DNA from: Ensifer aridi
Lineage (GTDB): Bacteria > Pseudomonadota > Alphaproteobacteria > Rhizobiales > Rhizobiaceae
DNA: 52,176 bases
Reading direction: 5' to 3'
Assembly (NCBI RefSeq): GCF_002078505.1
Contig: NZ_LUAV01000036.1
Coordinates: 994-53,169 of the forward strand
In this document: piece after piece, positions 43,183 to 52,083 of the stretch
Layout of the letters: each line of letters starts with the position of its first letter
Position numbering within the stretch: the stretch's first letter is position 1
Translations under genes and position numbers: made by a program
The notes under the pieces: model-generated
What the model was told of the DNA's origin: nothing
Seen by the model: only the letters and a program-made list of their open reading frames with translations
The model's database searches: none

Positions 43183-46100
43183 CTATTCGGCCGCGACGAT
43201 CTCGAGCCTGGTCGCCCCGACCTTATCAAGATCGTGGAGCCGGACTCCGGGGCAGACCTTCCGCGCGATGTCTGTAAGGTGCCGGTGGTGCGTCAGGTAG
43301 ATGACCTGGCCACGCTGCGCCATCTCCGCAAACAGCTTGAAGGCTTCCTCCGCGCGGAAGTCGTCGAACGTTTCCATGATATCGTCGGCGATGAACGGCA
43401 CCGACACCCGATTGCCGACGAATTCGTGATATCCGGCCACCCGGAGGGCTAAATACAACTGAAAGCGAGCGCCCTTGGACAGTTCGTCTGCAGCCTTCGA
43501 ACCGCCAGCCGCCGTTACGGCGATCAGGACGTCTCCATCCTTGCCAGGTTGGGCGGCGACGCCTTGGTAGGCTCCGCGGCTTATCGTCCTAAAGGCTGCC
43601 GACGCCCGAGCCATCATGCCGCTGCGATGACGATCCCTGTATAGCCGGAGACCGTGCTCCGCCGCCGCAATTCCCGCGCGCAGCTCCATGTAACGGCGAG
43701 CGCCGTCCTCTATTTCCAGAAGGGTCGTTCGCCGCTGCTCCTCGATCTGCGCGACCATTGAATCGCCCCCGATAGCATCGATGGCGTCCTGCGCCCTAGA
43801 ACGGTCTCTGAACACTTCGCTGCACCTGAGGTCCTGATCCTCCAGGATTGGCGTAAGCCGGGCAAGCTCCTCTTCGAGTTCCATCTTGTCTGCGACGCCG
43901 ACCAGTGTCTCGACGCCTGCGATGTCGCCCGCGCCGCTGCTTTCGATAAGCTCCTGCTCCAGCTCAAAGATCGATCGCGACAGTTCCCGACGCCTGCCTG
44001 CGAGGTCGCAATATGCCTCAACCTCGTCCAGCGTATCTACTCCGAAGAACTCGATCATCTTGCGCGCCCGTGCTTCCAGAAGCTGCTGCTCCAGCCTCAG
44101 GCCGTGCTCCTCCTTCCGGGCTGCATCGAGGTCGCGCTCCAGTTTTTCGAGGCGCTCCTGATTAAGTCCCGCCCCTCGGACCTTCTCGACCACCGCTTGG
44201 GCGAGCTCGCCCGGTGCTCCGTCCGGCGGGATCGAGAGCATGCTGCAGAGCTCAAGCACCCTCGCCTGAAACTGCGCTTTGTCCTTCTCCATCTTTTGAA
44301 TGCGGTCAATCAATGTGTCCTTGGTCTCTATGGCTGATGCAAGCTTTTCGAGCGTCGATAGGATCTCCGTGACCGCGTCGACGCTGGGAAGGCCATTCAG
44401 CTCGCCAAGCCAGCATGCTTCGCAGGTCGTCTTCCAGCCCAGCGCCCATTCTTCCGCCGCCCCCTCCGCCACGTGGAGCGTGTTTCGGCGCTCCAGGACA
44501 TCCTTCCTGAGACGCTCCATCTGTCTCGCATGAGACAGCGCTTCGTTGTACGCTTGCAGCGCTTCGTCCGCAGCGGACGCCAGTCCTGCTAGATCGGCGT
44601 CAGGATGGAAGCGCACTTCGGCACCACTCAGCGCCTGCGTTAGCAAACGTCTCGCTTGAGCTAGTCGATCCCGGACATCGGCCAGATCCTGCTCGACGGC
44701 GGCAAGATCATCCCGCGCCTTGAGAGCCGCATCTCGATTACAAAGCCATTCTTCCAGTTCCTGCGGATCGGCCGCGAGCCGAAGGTCGGGAGAGATCGTG
44801 CTCACCTTCTCAGCGACCTCTGATCTGAGCTTCTCGAGTTCGCCCTCGGCCCGCTTATGGGACTCAAGAACCGTTTGGATGTCCGATCGCACTGTTGCGC
44901 GGCGCTGCAGAAGCTGGTTGAGCTTACCTAGCTCCGCATAATGCAGCAGGCGTTGAGAGAGAAGACGATCGTCGGCCATCATCGCTGCCTCGAACAGGTC
45001 CGCCGACGCGGCGTCCATCGTCTGACGATGTTCCGCCCACGCCCTGTCACGGGACATGCGACTTGCCGTGGCGGTAGCCTCATCGATATCCCCGGCCTGA
45101 CTACGCAGCGCTTCTATCTCGGCCTCTAACCGCCGCGCCTCGGGCTCGAGCCGCTCCAGGCCCGCGCGCGCGGACCTCAAGTCTTCTTCGCTGGTCTTGA
45201 ACAGCTTCTTCCAGCTTGCGATTGTCGCGGCCGAAGGGCACGCCATCGTGCCGAGTTCGGAAACGGCGCCGCGCCAGGGAAAAAGACGGGACATCGCTTC
45301 CGACAACGCGCCGGACGCGGCGTCGCGCCGCCGTGCGAGCGACCGAAGCACGAGCTCATCTTCCGACCGGGGCTGCGCCTTCAAAGTCGCGGCAAGCAAT
45401 TCGAATGCCTTCGTCTTTTCCGCTGACTGAAGCGCATCGGCCTCCCGAAAGCCGACGCCTTCCTCCGCCAGGCCGTGCTCCGCCTTCGCGAGTTCGTCCG
45501 CGGCCGCGGCCTTCCGAGCGTCTACGCCGGACTTCGAGGCGATCAGCCCTCTGAGTGTTCCGACGGTAGCAGCGTCGAGGATAAGCCTGCTCGGCGAGGC
45601 CTCACCCGGTCGTCCTAAAAGAAGAAGGATGCTTTCGATCGAAAGCTCAGCTGCGCGCGCCGAAAGCTTTGGTATGTCCTTCTCGGCCGTGAGGTATCTG
45701 GCCTTGAGCTCAGAAAATTCCTCCATACTGGCGGCCAGCTTGAGCGCGACCGGATCGGCGTCGAGGCCCGCGATCTCCTCTTGCAACGAGGCCGACGAAC
45801 GGGAAAGGTCCTCCAGCTTGACGCGGTGTTCGATCTCCTTGCTCTTTAGCTGAGGCAGTTCCTGTCGCCAGGATTCCGGCGGCTCCGGAACCACCTCCAA
45901 GTCGGCCAGCTTCTGCCGTAACCCCGACAGCCGTCCCATCGGAGGAATAGCCTGCAGAATGCGCCTAATTTCGTCGATCCGCTTCTGCGTTTGCGTCCTT
46001 TCCGCGATGGCGCTGTCGTAAAGCCGGCTGAATCGATCCCTCTCGGCCACGAGCCGCTGAAAGTCGCTCGCCTGCACATCGATTGCCTCCCGCTGCTGCT

Positions 46101-46683
46101 TTAGATCCTGCAGCGTCGCCTTTAGGTCGCCCAGGGCGCCGCTGCGTGCACGGTACCTGTAGAAGGCGTCGGTCTCGCCGCGGATTTCGATTAGCTGGCG
46201 GCTGAGGTCCGACAGCCCTGCGCTTGCAGAGAAAAGCAGCTCGCCGAGGTCGCCTTTGCTTGCAAGAATGCTTTGCCCGCCTCTCTCAAGCGTGTCGTCG
46301 TCAAGAGAGAACATCGTCGTGAAGGCGTTCCGGTCGATGCCACCAAGATCGGCCCTGATCAGAGCGTCGGACAGAATCCGCTCCTCGTCGTCAAGGAGGC
46401 TGTTCTGCGGACGCTTGATTCGGACGAATTCTCGATCTTCTCCGGCGACGCGGATGTTCGCGCCTATCCGCATTGACGCATACGGATGCAGGAAGCCGTA
46501 TTTGCTCGTGGTGCCGATGCCGAAGATCAGGTCCAGGATGGCGTCGGAGGTCGTCGACTTTCCGGCTTCGTTCGGCCCATAGATGATATGAAGATCGGGC
46601 GCGCCGACGGGACAAGATCCAAAATCGATGACGCCATCCGTGAATTTGCCATAACGCGTCAGGTCAAGCCGGTTGATACGCAT
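43183..46683 (-). CDS. YhaN-like SMC/Rad50-type ATPase
   Basis: An 1166-residue protein. The N-terminal ATPase half has YGPNEAGKST (Walker A, Lys42) and FSLDDDTLERGG. Then come long coiled-coil arms (about 180-1000), rich in Glu, Arg and Leu with heptads. The C-terminal half has ELSKGARFQLYLALRVA (signature motif), PFIADDIMETFDD (Walker B) and IYLTHHRHL (H-loop). It pairs with the metallophosphatase upstream as YhaN does with YhaO, a relative of SbcC/D and Rad50/Mre11. The start overlaps the nuclease stop by one base. Role: DNA-end recognition or degradation, in repair or defence. Confidence 0.9.
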   Translation of the reverse strand: MRINRLDLTRYGKFTDGVIDFGSCPVGAPDLHIIYGPNEAGKSTTSDAILDLIFGIGTTSKYGFLHPYASMRIGANIRVAGEDREFVRIKRPQNSLLDDEERILSDALIRADLGGIDRNAFTTMFSLDDDTLERGGQSILASKGDLGELLFSASAGLSDLSRQLIEIRGETDAFYRYRARSGALGDLKATLQDLKQQREAIDVQASDFQRLVAERDRFSRLYDSAIAERTQTQKRIDEIRRILQAIPPMGRLSGLRQKLADLEVVPEPPESWRQELPQLKSKEIEHRVKLEDLSRSSASLQEEIAGLDADPVALKLAASMEEFSELKARYLTAEKDIPKLSARAAELSIESILLLLGRPGEASPSRLILDAATVGTLRGLIASKSGVDARKAAAADELAKAEHGLAEEGVGFREADALQSAEKTKAFELLAATLKAQPRSEDELVLRSLARRRDAASGALSEAMSRLFPWRGAVSELGTMACPSAATIASWKKLFKTSEEDLRSARAGLERLEPEARRLEAEIEALRSQAGDIDEATATASRMSRDRAWAEHRQTMDAASADLFEAAMMADDRLLSQRLLHYAELGKLNQLLQRRATVRSDIQTVLESHKRAEGELEKLRSEVAEKVSTISPDLRLAADPQELEEWLCNRDAALKARDDLAAVEQDLADVRDRLAQARRLLTQALSGAEVRFHPDADLAGLASAADEALQAYNEALSHARQMERLRKDVLERRNTLHVAEGAAEEWALGWKTTCEACWLGELNGLPSVDAVTEILSTLEKLASAIETKDTLIDRIQKMEKDKAQFQARVLELCSMLSIPPDGAPGELAQAVVEKVRGAGLNQERLEKLERDLDAARKEEHGLRLEQQLLEARARKMIEFFGVDTLDEVEAYCDLAGRRRELSRSIFELEQELIESSGAGDIAGVETLVGVADKMELEEELARLTPILEDQDLRCSEVFRDRSRAQDAIDAIGGDSMVAQIEEQRRTTLLEIEDGARRYMELRAGIAAAEHGLRLYRDRHRSGMMARASAAFRTISRGAYQGVAAQPGKDGDVLIAVTAAGGSKAADELSKGARFQLYLALRVAGYHEFVGNRVSVPFIADDIMETFDDFRAEEAFKLFAEMAQRGQVIYLTHHRHLTDIARKVCPGVRLHDLDKVGATRLEIVAAE

Positions 46684-47945
46684 CAGTCAACCTTCTCCCG
46701 GCGAAGACGCGCCAAGACTTCGGCGGACCCGTCCCTGGCAATGTCAGCGAGATTCTCCTCGAACGATACCTCGTCGGAGCCGAACATCTCGCGAAGCTCG
46801 GCTGGAAGCTGCGCGCGCAGTTCCTCGGCGATGGCTCTGAGCTCCTGCCGGTAGCCTTCCGACCGAGTCACTTCGTCTTCCATGATGGCAGCCAACTCCC
46901 CTGCCGCTCCCGACCGACTGTTGACGCTGCCAGGAGGCAGGCAGACGGATTGCACCTTGTCGATCCAGAGGTTTCCGATGAGCGTCCCGCGGGTCTCCAG
47001 CTCGGTGCGAACGAGGTCGAGATCGCGACGCAGCCGCCAAGCCAGGTCGCTGGTTCCGGTTATCTGGACGCGTGCCACTAGGTGTTCCGCGGTGACGGAC
47101 GCACGCAGCTTGTGGAGGCCAGACGAGACTTCGCCGATCATGCCCTTCCAGTCGGTTGCCCCCGACACATCCACTGCAAGGCGCTCAAATTGCGCTACCG
47201 CCGTCGGTCGTTCCTCGACCACGATCGACCGGTCGTCCCTGATCGTGACCAGCGAGATCGACTTGGGCCCGTCTTCATTGATGTCTCTCCCCTGAGGCAT
47301 GCCCGGCATAACGATGACCGATGCGGCGTCTTCGACGACCGACCGCTTGTGGATGTGACCCAGAGCCCAGTAGCGGAAGCCGCTCTGCTGTAGGTCCGCG
47401 ACACTGCACGGAGCATAGAGGTCATGCTTCTCCGATCCGCCGAGGCTGGTATGCATAATGCCGATGTTGACCGCATCCGGGACAGGAAGCGCGTAGTGCC
47501 GAAGCAGGCTCTGCGGGGCGTGCGGCTTCGCGAAGCTGAGGCCATGGATCGCAATGGGAGAGTGGCCGGCACCGTCGATCACCACCGCTTCGGCGCTCGC
47601 CCCGAACACCTTCACCGTGTCCGGCATCACAAGCTCCGTCGTGATCTTCGACAGGGCGTCGTGATTGCCTCGGATGATGAACGTTCGAATGCCCGCCTCA
47701 TGAAGACGCCGAAGCTGCTCGGCGATAAAGCGAGCCGTTTTCATCGACGTCTGATCGCCATCGTAGAGATCGCCGGCAAGAACAAGCGCGTCCACCTGCT
47801 CTTCCAGGCAAAGATCGACCACGCGGATGAAGGCCCGCCTCGTTGCCAGACCGAGCAGTTCGGAGAGTTCCGGATTGCGCAGAGCGAGCGTCTTCAGAGG
47901 CGAGTCGAGATGAACGTCGGCGGTATGCAGGAAGCGATAGGCCAA
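46683..47945 (-). CDS. YhaO-like metallophosphatase nuclease (SbcD/Mre11-type)
   Basis: A 420-residue nuclease. Phosphoesterase motifs are in order: FLHTADVHLDSPL (residues 5-17), ALVLAGDLYDGDQ, IRGNHDALS, IGIMHTSLGGS and YWALGHIHKRS, together the two-metal site. The C-terminal part (270-420) is helical and acidic and would dock the ATPase partner. First gene of the three-gene minus-strand operon; the ATG at 47945 gives the normal N-terminus. It probably trims DNA ends together with the SMC-like protein. Confidence 0.9.
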   Translation of the reverse strand: MAYRFLHTADVHLDSPLKTLALRNPELSELLGLATRRAFIRVVDLCLEEQVDALVLAGDLYDGDQTSMKTARFIAEQLRRLHEAGIRTFIIRGNHDALSKITTELVMPDTVKVFGASAEAVVIDGAGHSPIAIHGLSFAKPHAPQSLLRHYALPVPDAVNIGIMHTSLGGSEKHDLYAPCSVADLQQSGFRYWALGHIHKRSVVEDAASVIVMPGMPQGRDINEDGPKSISLVTIRDDRSIVVEERPTAVAQFERLAVDVSGATDWKGMIGEVSSGLHKLRASVTAEHLVARVQITGTSDLAWRLRRDLDLVRTELETRGTLIGNLWIDKVQSVCLPPGSVNSRSGAAGELAAIMEDEVTRSEGYRQELRAIAEELRAQLPAELREMFGSDEVSFEENLADIARDGSAEVLARLRREKVD

Positions 47946-48313
47946 TTGGATACCTCAAGCATTGACCTGTCTTCATATGGCAACAACCGAGTCGGCGCGA
48001 TAGCGAATTCGCGTTTTGTTCTGTTCTCCACACCTTTGTCCGGCGGGTTTTTACGCTTTCGCCGGTCGGTTGATCGCGTCATCGGCTCGGCCGGTGCGAA
48101 GGCCGACAAAAAGCCGGCGACTTGGCAAATTGTTACAATAGGTAACCAGCGCCGTGGAAAAAATCGGCTTTCCAATGGAGTTTTGGGGTGTTTCCGCCGA
48201 TCATTGTGACTATAAAAAACAATTGTTGGTGGATACATCTGTCTCCACCACATTAAACTACATTAGCAACGGCTTATCTCTGCGTAGGTTGTTCAAACGA
48301 AGAAGGATTTACT
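47946..48313. other. Divergent promoter region of the peptide cassette
   Basis: About 370 bases between divergent genes. It contains the inverted repeat TGGTGGA-N10-TCCACCA at 48227-48250, 64 bases before the peptide start, which is a candidate operator. AT content rises toward the peptide gene. No confident -35/-10 pair was found. Confidence 0.45.
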
Positions 48314-48490
48314 ATGAACGAGACCACGAAAACTGATGCCGCCAAGACTGTTGTAATGGAGACCTTTGCGCAAGGCCTGTCCGTTGGGCTGACGCGCCCG
48401 GAATGCACGGATGGTGGTCATGATGTGGGTGGCGGCGGCGGTATCGGCGGCGGCTGGAGCCGTGGCGGAGTCAAGCCCGCTAACGCCTGA
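48314..48490 (+). CDS. Glycine-rich peptide, putative RiPP precursor
   Basis: A 58-residue peptide with a GAAGGA ribosome site 7 bases upstream. Residues 1-30 are leader-like, charged and helix-forming (MNETTKTDAAKTVVMETFAQ, then GLSVGLTR). Residues 31-58 are core-like: one Cys31, a TDGGHDV segment, five Gly followed by Ile, then GGGWSRGGVKPANA. Glycine dominates as in microcin-B17-type precursors, but no thiazole/oxazole machinery is present. Gly34-Gly35 is a possible leader-release site. The next gene starts 67 bases downstream, followed by an ABC exporter. No frame or motif suggests another role. Confidence 0.75.
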   Translation: MNETTKTDAAKTVVMETFAQGLSVGLTRPECTDGGHDVGGGGGIGGGWSRGGVKPANA

Positions 48491-48557
48491 TCGACGTGCC
48501 CATCCAAGGGGCGCTGCGCGCCCCTTGTTCGTTGCCAGAGTTGAGGAAACCAGGGAC

Positions 48558-49544
48558 ATGCCAGCTTTTGACGCCGCGCCAATTGTTACGCTCGAAGAGA
48601 ACGTAACCAGGGAGTTTTGTGAAACCACTCTCCTGGAAAACGACTCGCCGATACCCCTTGTGGCGACGAGCGACGCCAATCTGGTTGCTAGATTGAGCGC
48701 CCTGGCGGGAGAGATCTTTTTTGAGGAGATCAGGCGCATTAGAACGGAGATATCCAATGCCGACGTTGGCATAGCTGCCATAGACGTTCCCCTCATTTAC
48801 GAGGACGTGACCAAGGATGCCATAACCGGTGCCCTGGTCGCTTTGTCCATTTCGCAACACATCATGCCGAGTGTCCTCGACCGTGAGAACAGAACCCCGT
48901 TCTCCATGTTCAACGCGTCAGAAGAGAACAATGCCGCTCTGAATGAGCTCGGCATCAAAAACATATCTCCAGTTGACGTTCTGGAATTTCATTCAGACGG
49001 AACGATCCGGGGCAATACGCTGGCCGTGCCGAACTACGTAGCGCTCTACAACGTCTTCATCAATTACGCGAAAAGAGGAAATTTCTATTGGGTTCCCTCC
49101 TCGTCTATTCCCTCCATGCACGGTTATGTCAGTAACCTCGGCTGCAACAATGATTATCTTTTCGACCTGACCCCATCAGTCTACAGCAACAGCGAATCCG
49201 GGGTAAAATCCATATCTCCACACCGTGCAAGAACCTCGGTTTTCCAAGAGGACGAGGATGGGCGTGTCGTGACTTTCATGAACGGCACTTTCCTTGGGCG
49301 GGAATCGGAAACTGGAGGAAGCGCTACTCGTCACCTGGCGGAATTTCAGCAAGCGATCGCAAACAACCCTGTTCGCTATGCTGTGCCTCAGGAATCGAGG
49401 AGAATGGTCATTCTCAACAACGCCGCCGGTTTCCACGCGCGCGATGTTTTCGAAGAGCCATTTAAAGAGGTGTCGGTCACCCGATGCTATCTGCGGAGCG
49501 CTTCCCTATCCGGGCGGGTTATGGGAGAAATCCTCGCAAACTAG
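48558..49544 (+). CDS. Fe(II)/2-oxoglutarate oxygenase-like enzyme
   Basis: A 328-residue protein resembling the clavaminate-synthase/TfdA-like oxygenases. VLEFHSDGTIRG (143-152) offers the HxD metal pair (His145, Asp147). NNAAGFHARDVFEEP (about 287-301) offers the distal His293, and RCYLRSASL (309-317) the 2-oxoglutarate-binding Arg (309 or 313). Residues 1-120 are a helical extension. ATG 48558 has GAGGAA upstream; earlier in-frame codons would overlap the peptide gene. It probably hydroxylates, desaturates or crosslinks residues of the neighbouring peptide. The family assignment rests on spaced motifs, not on an alignment. Confidence 0.65.
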   Translation: MPAFDAAPIVTLEENVTREFCETTLLENDSPIPLVATSDANLVARLSALAGEIFFEEIRRIRTEISNADVGIAAIDVPLIYEDVTKDAITGALVALSISQHIMPSVLDRENRTPFSMFNASEENNAALNELGIKNISPVDVLEFHSDGTIRGNTLAVPNYVALYNVFINYAKRGNFYWVPSSSIPSMHGYVSNLGCNNDYLFDLTPSVYSNSESGVKSISPHRARTSVFQEDEDGRVVTFMNGTFLGRESETGGSATRHLAEFQQAIANNPVRYAVPQESRRMVILNNAAGFHARDVFEEPFKEVSVTRCYLRSASLSGRVMGEILAN

Positions 49545-49556
49545 GCGAAGCGATTG

Positions 49557-51380
49557 ATGCTTGATAGGGTATTTAAGAAGTTCGAAAACCTCATCTCGAT
49601 TCGAGAGCATGATCTGTACTTGCCGGTCGATGCAGGTGCCTTTCAGGTTCTGCTGCGCTTTCTGAGACCGTTTCGTTGGACGATTGCCGCATCCGTTGCC
49701 ACCGGAATGCTCCTGACAACGTTTGATCTTGCCCGGCTTTGGGCGATTGCACACCTTGTCGACGTCGTCACTTACTCCGGGGATCTTCGGCTATCGGCCG
49801 AAGTCCTGCTGACCTTCGCCCTCCTCGTTATTGCCTACGCCCTTCTCGATCCGGCTGTCTGGTTCGTGAACTACGCTCTGCGTATGCAGGCGCTGAAAAG
49901 TCAAACGAAGGCCTCTTCTTTGTGGCAGTCTCACCGGGCAGCGGGGCGCCACGAGATGATGTACTTCAACGGCGTCCATGCCGGCCAGGTTGCAGGACGC
50001 ATCGCCCAAGTTTCAACTGCTGTACAATCCGGCGCGGAGTTGTTGGCCGGGCGATTTCCGATTGGGCTGATACGGTTTATCGGGTCGGCCGCCCTGATCC
50101 TTTACCTGGCGCCGATCTTCGTCGTGCCCGTTCTGGCGTGGATCACACTGAATGGTGTCTTCGCTGTGTGGCTTGCACCGAAGGTAAATTCGCAGGCGCG
50201 AAAGATCTCGGAGACAGCGAGCATCGTCAATGGTTCCATCACCGAGTTCTTCTCGAACATTCGCGCGATAAAAACCTCCTTTGCCCACGAAGAGGAAAAT
50301 GCCCTCGTTCTGGGCGCGATCGAACGGCAAAACAGCAACAGCCTGAAGATCAATCGGCTGACTACGTTCACCGGCCTTTCCATCCGCCTCCTGAATACGG
50401 GACTCATGGCATCGGTCCTGTTGTTGGGTCTTTACGGTCTGAATGCCCAGAGTGTTACGCCGGGCGAGTTCGTTGCCGCGGTCACGCTGGCGGGTGGCAT
50501 GGCAGCCGATGCCGGCTGGTTCGTGTCGATCTGGGAGGGTCTGACGCAGACCCTCGGAACGATCGGCGACGCTCGATCGACCATAAGCGCCGGAGCGCAG
50601 ACGTCCGCGCCTTGCGGCTCCGATGCGCCAATTGCCAAAGTTCCTCTCATCAAATTCGACCAAGTCGGCTTTGGCTACGACCCAGCGCGACCTATTCTCA
50701 GGAACGTTACGCTTGAGATTCAACCAGGCGAGCGGGTTGGCATTGTCGGTCCGTCGGGTGCCGGCAAGTCTACACTCGTTGATTTGTTGCTTCGTCTCTA
50801 CGATGTGACGGCGGGCGTCATCACCTTTGACGGCGTCGACATCAAATCCCTTCCCGTCGGAACCCTGAGAAGGAACTTCGCCGTCGTTTCCCAAAGCGAT
50901 GCGCTGTTTCACCGATCCATTCGAGATAACATCGCGTTTGCCGCCGAACGCACCGACGACGAACAAATCGTTAGTGCGGCGAGAATGGCGGACGCGCACG
51001 CATTCATCGAGAGTTTGAACCTCGAAAACGGCTACGACACTATAGTTGGTGACCGTGGCGCAAAGCTGTCCGGGGGACAACAACAACGGATCTTGCTGGC
51101 ACGTGCTTTTCTGCGAAGGCGTCCAGTCCTAATCCTCGACGAAGCCACGTCCGCTCTCGATTCAAAAAGCGAAAGCGTCGTTCAGGACGCCATCGCTTCC
51201 TACTCTAGGGAAGCAACCGTGATCGCGATTGCTCATCGTCTTTCCACAGTGCGTGGCTTTGACAAAATTGTTGTTTTGGAGGCAGGGCGTGTCTCGGCCA
51301 TCGGCAGCCACGAGAGTCTCCTCGAGTCCAGCACTCTCTATCGTGAGCTCTGGGATAGGCAAGTAGCTGGGAGCGACTGA
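49557..51380 (+). CDS. ABC exporter (fused membrane-ATPase half-transporter)
   Basis: A 607-residue type IV ABC half-transporter. A cytosolic start (1-35) leads to six membrane helices (about 40-325, beginning RWTIAASVATGMLLTTFDLA), then the ATPase domain: VGPSGAGKSTLVDLLLRLY (Walker A), LSGGQQQRILLARAF (signature), RPVLILDEATSALD (Walker B) and IAIAHRLSTV (H-loop). No C39 peptidase domain precedes it, so leader cleavage would need another protease. It starts 12 bases after the oxygenase stop (ATG 49557). Probably exports the modified peptide and may give self-protection. Confidence 0.9.
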   Translation: MLDRVFKKFENLISIREHDLYLPVDAGAFQVLLRFLRPFRWTIAASVATGMLLTTFDLARLWAIAHLVDVVTYSGDLRLSAEVLLTFALLVIAYALLDPAVWFVNYALRMQALKSQTKASSLWQSHRAAGRHEMMYFNGVHAGQVAGRIAQVSTAVQSGAELLAGRFPIGLIRFIGSAALILYLAPIFVVPVLAWITLNGVFAVWLAPKVNSQARKISETASIVNGSITEFFSNIRAIKTSFAHEEENALVLGAIERQNSNSLKINRLTTFTGLSIRLLNTGLMASVLLLGLYGLNAQSVTPGEFVAAVTLAGGMAADAGWFVSIWEGLTQTLGTIGDARSTISAGAQTSAPCGSDAPIAKVPLIKFDQVGFGYDPARPILRNVTLEIQPGERVGIVGPSGAGKSTLVDLLLRLYDVTAGVITFDGVDIKSLPVGTLRRNFAVVSQSDALFHRSIRDNIAFAAERTDDEQIVSAARMADAHAFIESLNLENGYDTIVGDRGAKLSGGQQQRILLARAFLRRRPVLILDEATSALDSKSESVVQDAIASYSREATVIAIAHRLSTVRGFDKIVVLEAGRVSAIGSHESLLESSTLYRELWDRQVAGSD

Positions 51381-51620
51381 GCCCGTTTGTTGGAATGCTG
51401 ACGCGCGCGCCCGTGCGAAAGGCAGATCATCGTGACGCATGGCTTTACGTTGAAGTTCATCATCGCAGCATGGATCAAGATGCCTCTCGAATGCCGCCGG
51501 ATATGTGCGGCGCAACAGGGAAGCATCGCGCACCTGCGTCAGGACGACTTCTGGATGAGCCGTTCTGTTATGGCCCTGGCTGATATCTCCCACTTGAGAC
51601 CTGAGGCGACAAATGGCTGA
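51381..51620 (+). pseudogene. Histidine phosphatase (phosphoglycerate-mutase-like), C-terminal fragment
   Basis: The frame around 51420-51620 reads ERQIIVTHGFTLKFIIAAWI, then QGSIAHLRQDDFWMSRSVMA and LADISHLRP. That is the second His motif (THG) and C-terminal part of the 2-His phosphatase family. The N-terminal RHG motif is absent, and the middle (LECRRICAAQ) looks frame-damaged. It ends inside the start of the Nudix gene. Confidence 0.6.
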
Positions 51621-52083
51621 CATCCCCGTACGTTGTTTTGCTGTGTCGGTTGTACTCCTGCGCGTCGTCGACGGTCAGCCGGAGGTCCTGCTTCTTCGCA
51701 GGAATCACACGCTGGTCGGCGAGTGGTGCCAAGTTGCAGGAGCCATCGAGGATGGCGAGAAGGCATGGGAGGCTGCTCTCCGCGAGGTGAAGGAAGAGAC
51801 CGGACTGGCATGCAATAGATGGTACTCTGCCGACATTTGCGAGCAGTTCTATGAAGCTGACTGCGACGCGATCACCTTGCTGCCGGTCTTCGTCGGCTTT
51901 GTGGATTCCCAGGCGATCGTTGTCATCAACCACGAGCACAGCGAGTCTCGCTGGGTTTCGTTCGAGGAAGCATTGACCATGGTTCCGTTTGCGGGGCAGC
52001 GCCATGTACTCAGGCACGTGAAGGTGGAATTCGTCGATCGCAAGCCGGTCCGGCATCTGCTCATAACAGCGGCGGGTATCTAG
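51613..52083 (+). CDS. Nudix hydrolase
   Basis: A 156-residue protein. The Nudix box GAIEDGEKAWEAALREVKEETG (about 47-68) has every key residue (Gly, Glu, and the REVKEE catalytic helix with its metal-binding Glu). Residues 1-45 form the first beta-strands (FAVSVVLLRV, VLLLRRN). The family hydrolyses nucleoside diphosphates linked to another moiety (oxidised nucleotides, ADP-ribose, dinucleoside polyphosphates, NADH). The specificity is not clear from the box. It overlaps the histidine-phosphatase fragment by 8 bases. ATG 51613 is the natural start. Confidence 0.93.
   Translation: MADIPVRCFAVSVVLLRVVDGQPEVLLLRRNHTLVGEWCQVAGAIEDGEKAWEAALREVKEETGLACNRWYSADICEQFYEADCDAITLLPVFVGFVDSQAIVVINHEHSESRWVSFEEALTMVPFAGQRHVLRHVKVEFVDRKPVRHLLITAAGI

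Noticed and set aside
43183..46683. A chromosomal SMC or RecN gene
   Set aside because: The adjacent metallophosphatase and overall architecture fit YhaN/SbcC-type proteins better.
48411..49544. Oxygenase starting at 48411
   Set aside because: This start lies inside the peptide gene. ATG 48558 has a ribosome site and a family-like beginning.
48314..51380. Microcin-B17 or lanthipeptide cassette
   Set aside because: No cyclodehydratase, dehydrogenase or LanM/LanC gene is present. Only the Gly-rich core resembles microcin B17.
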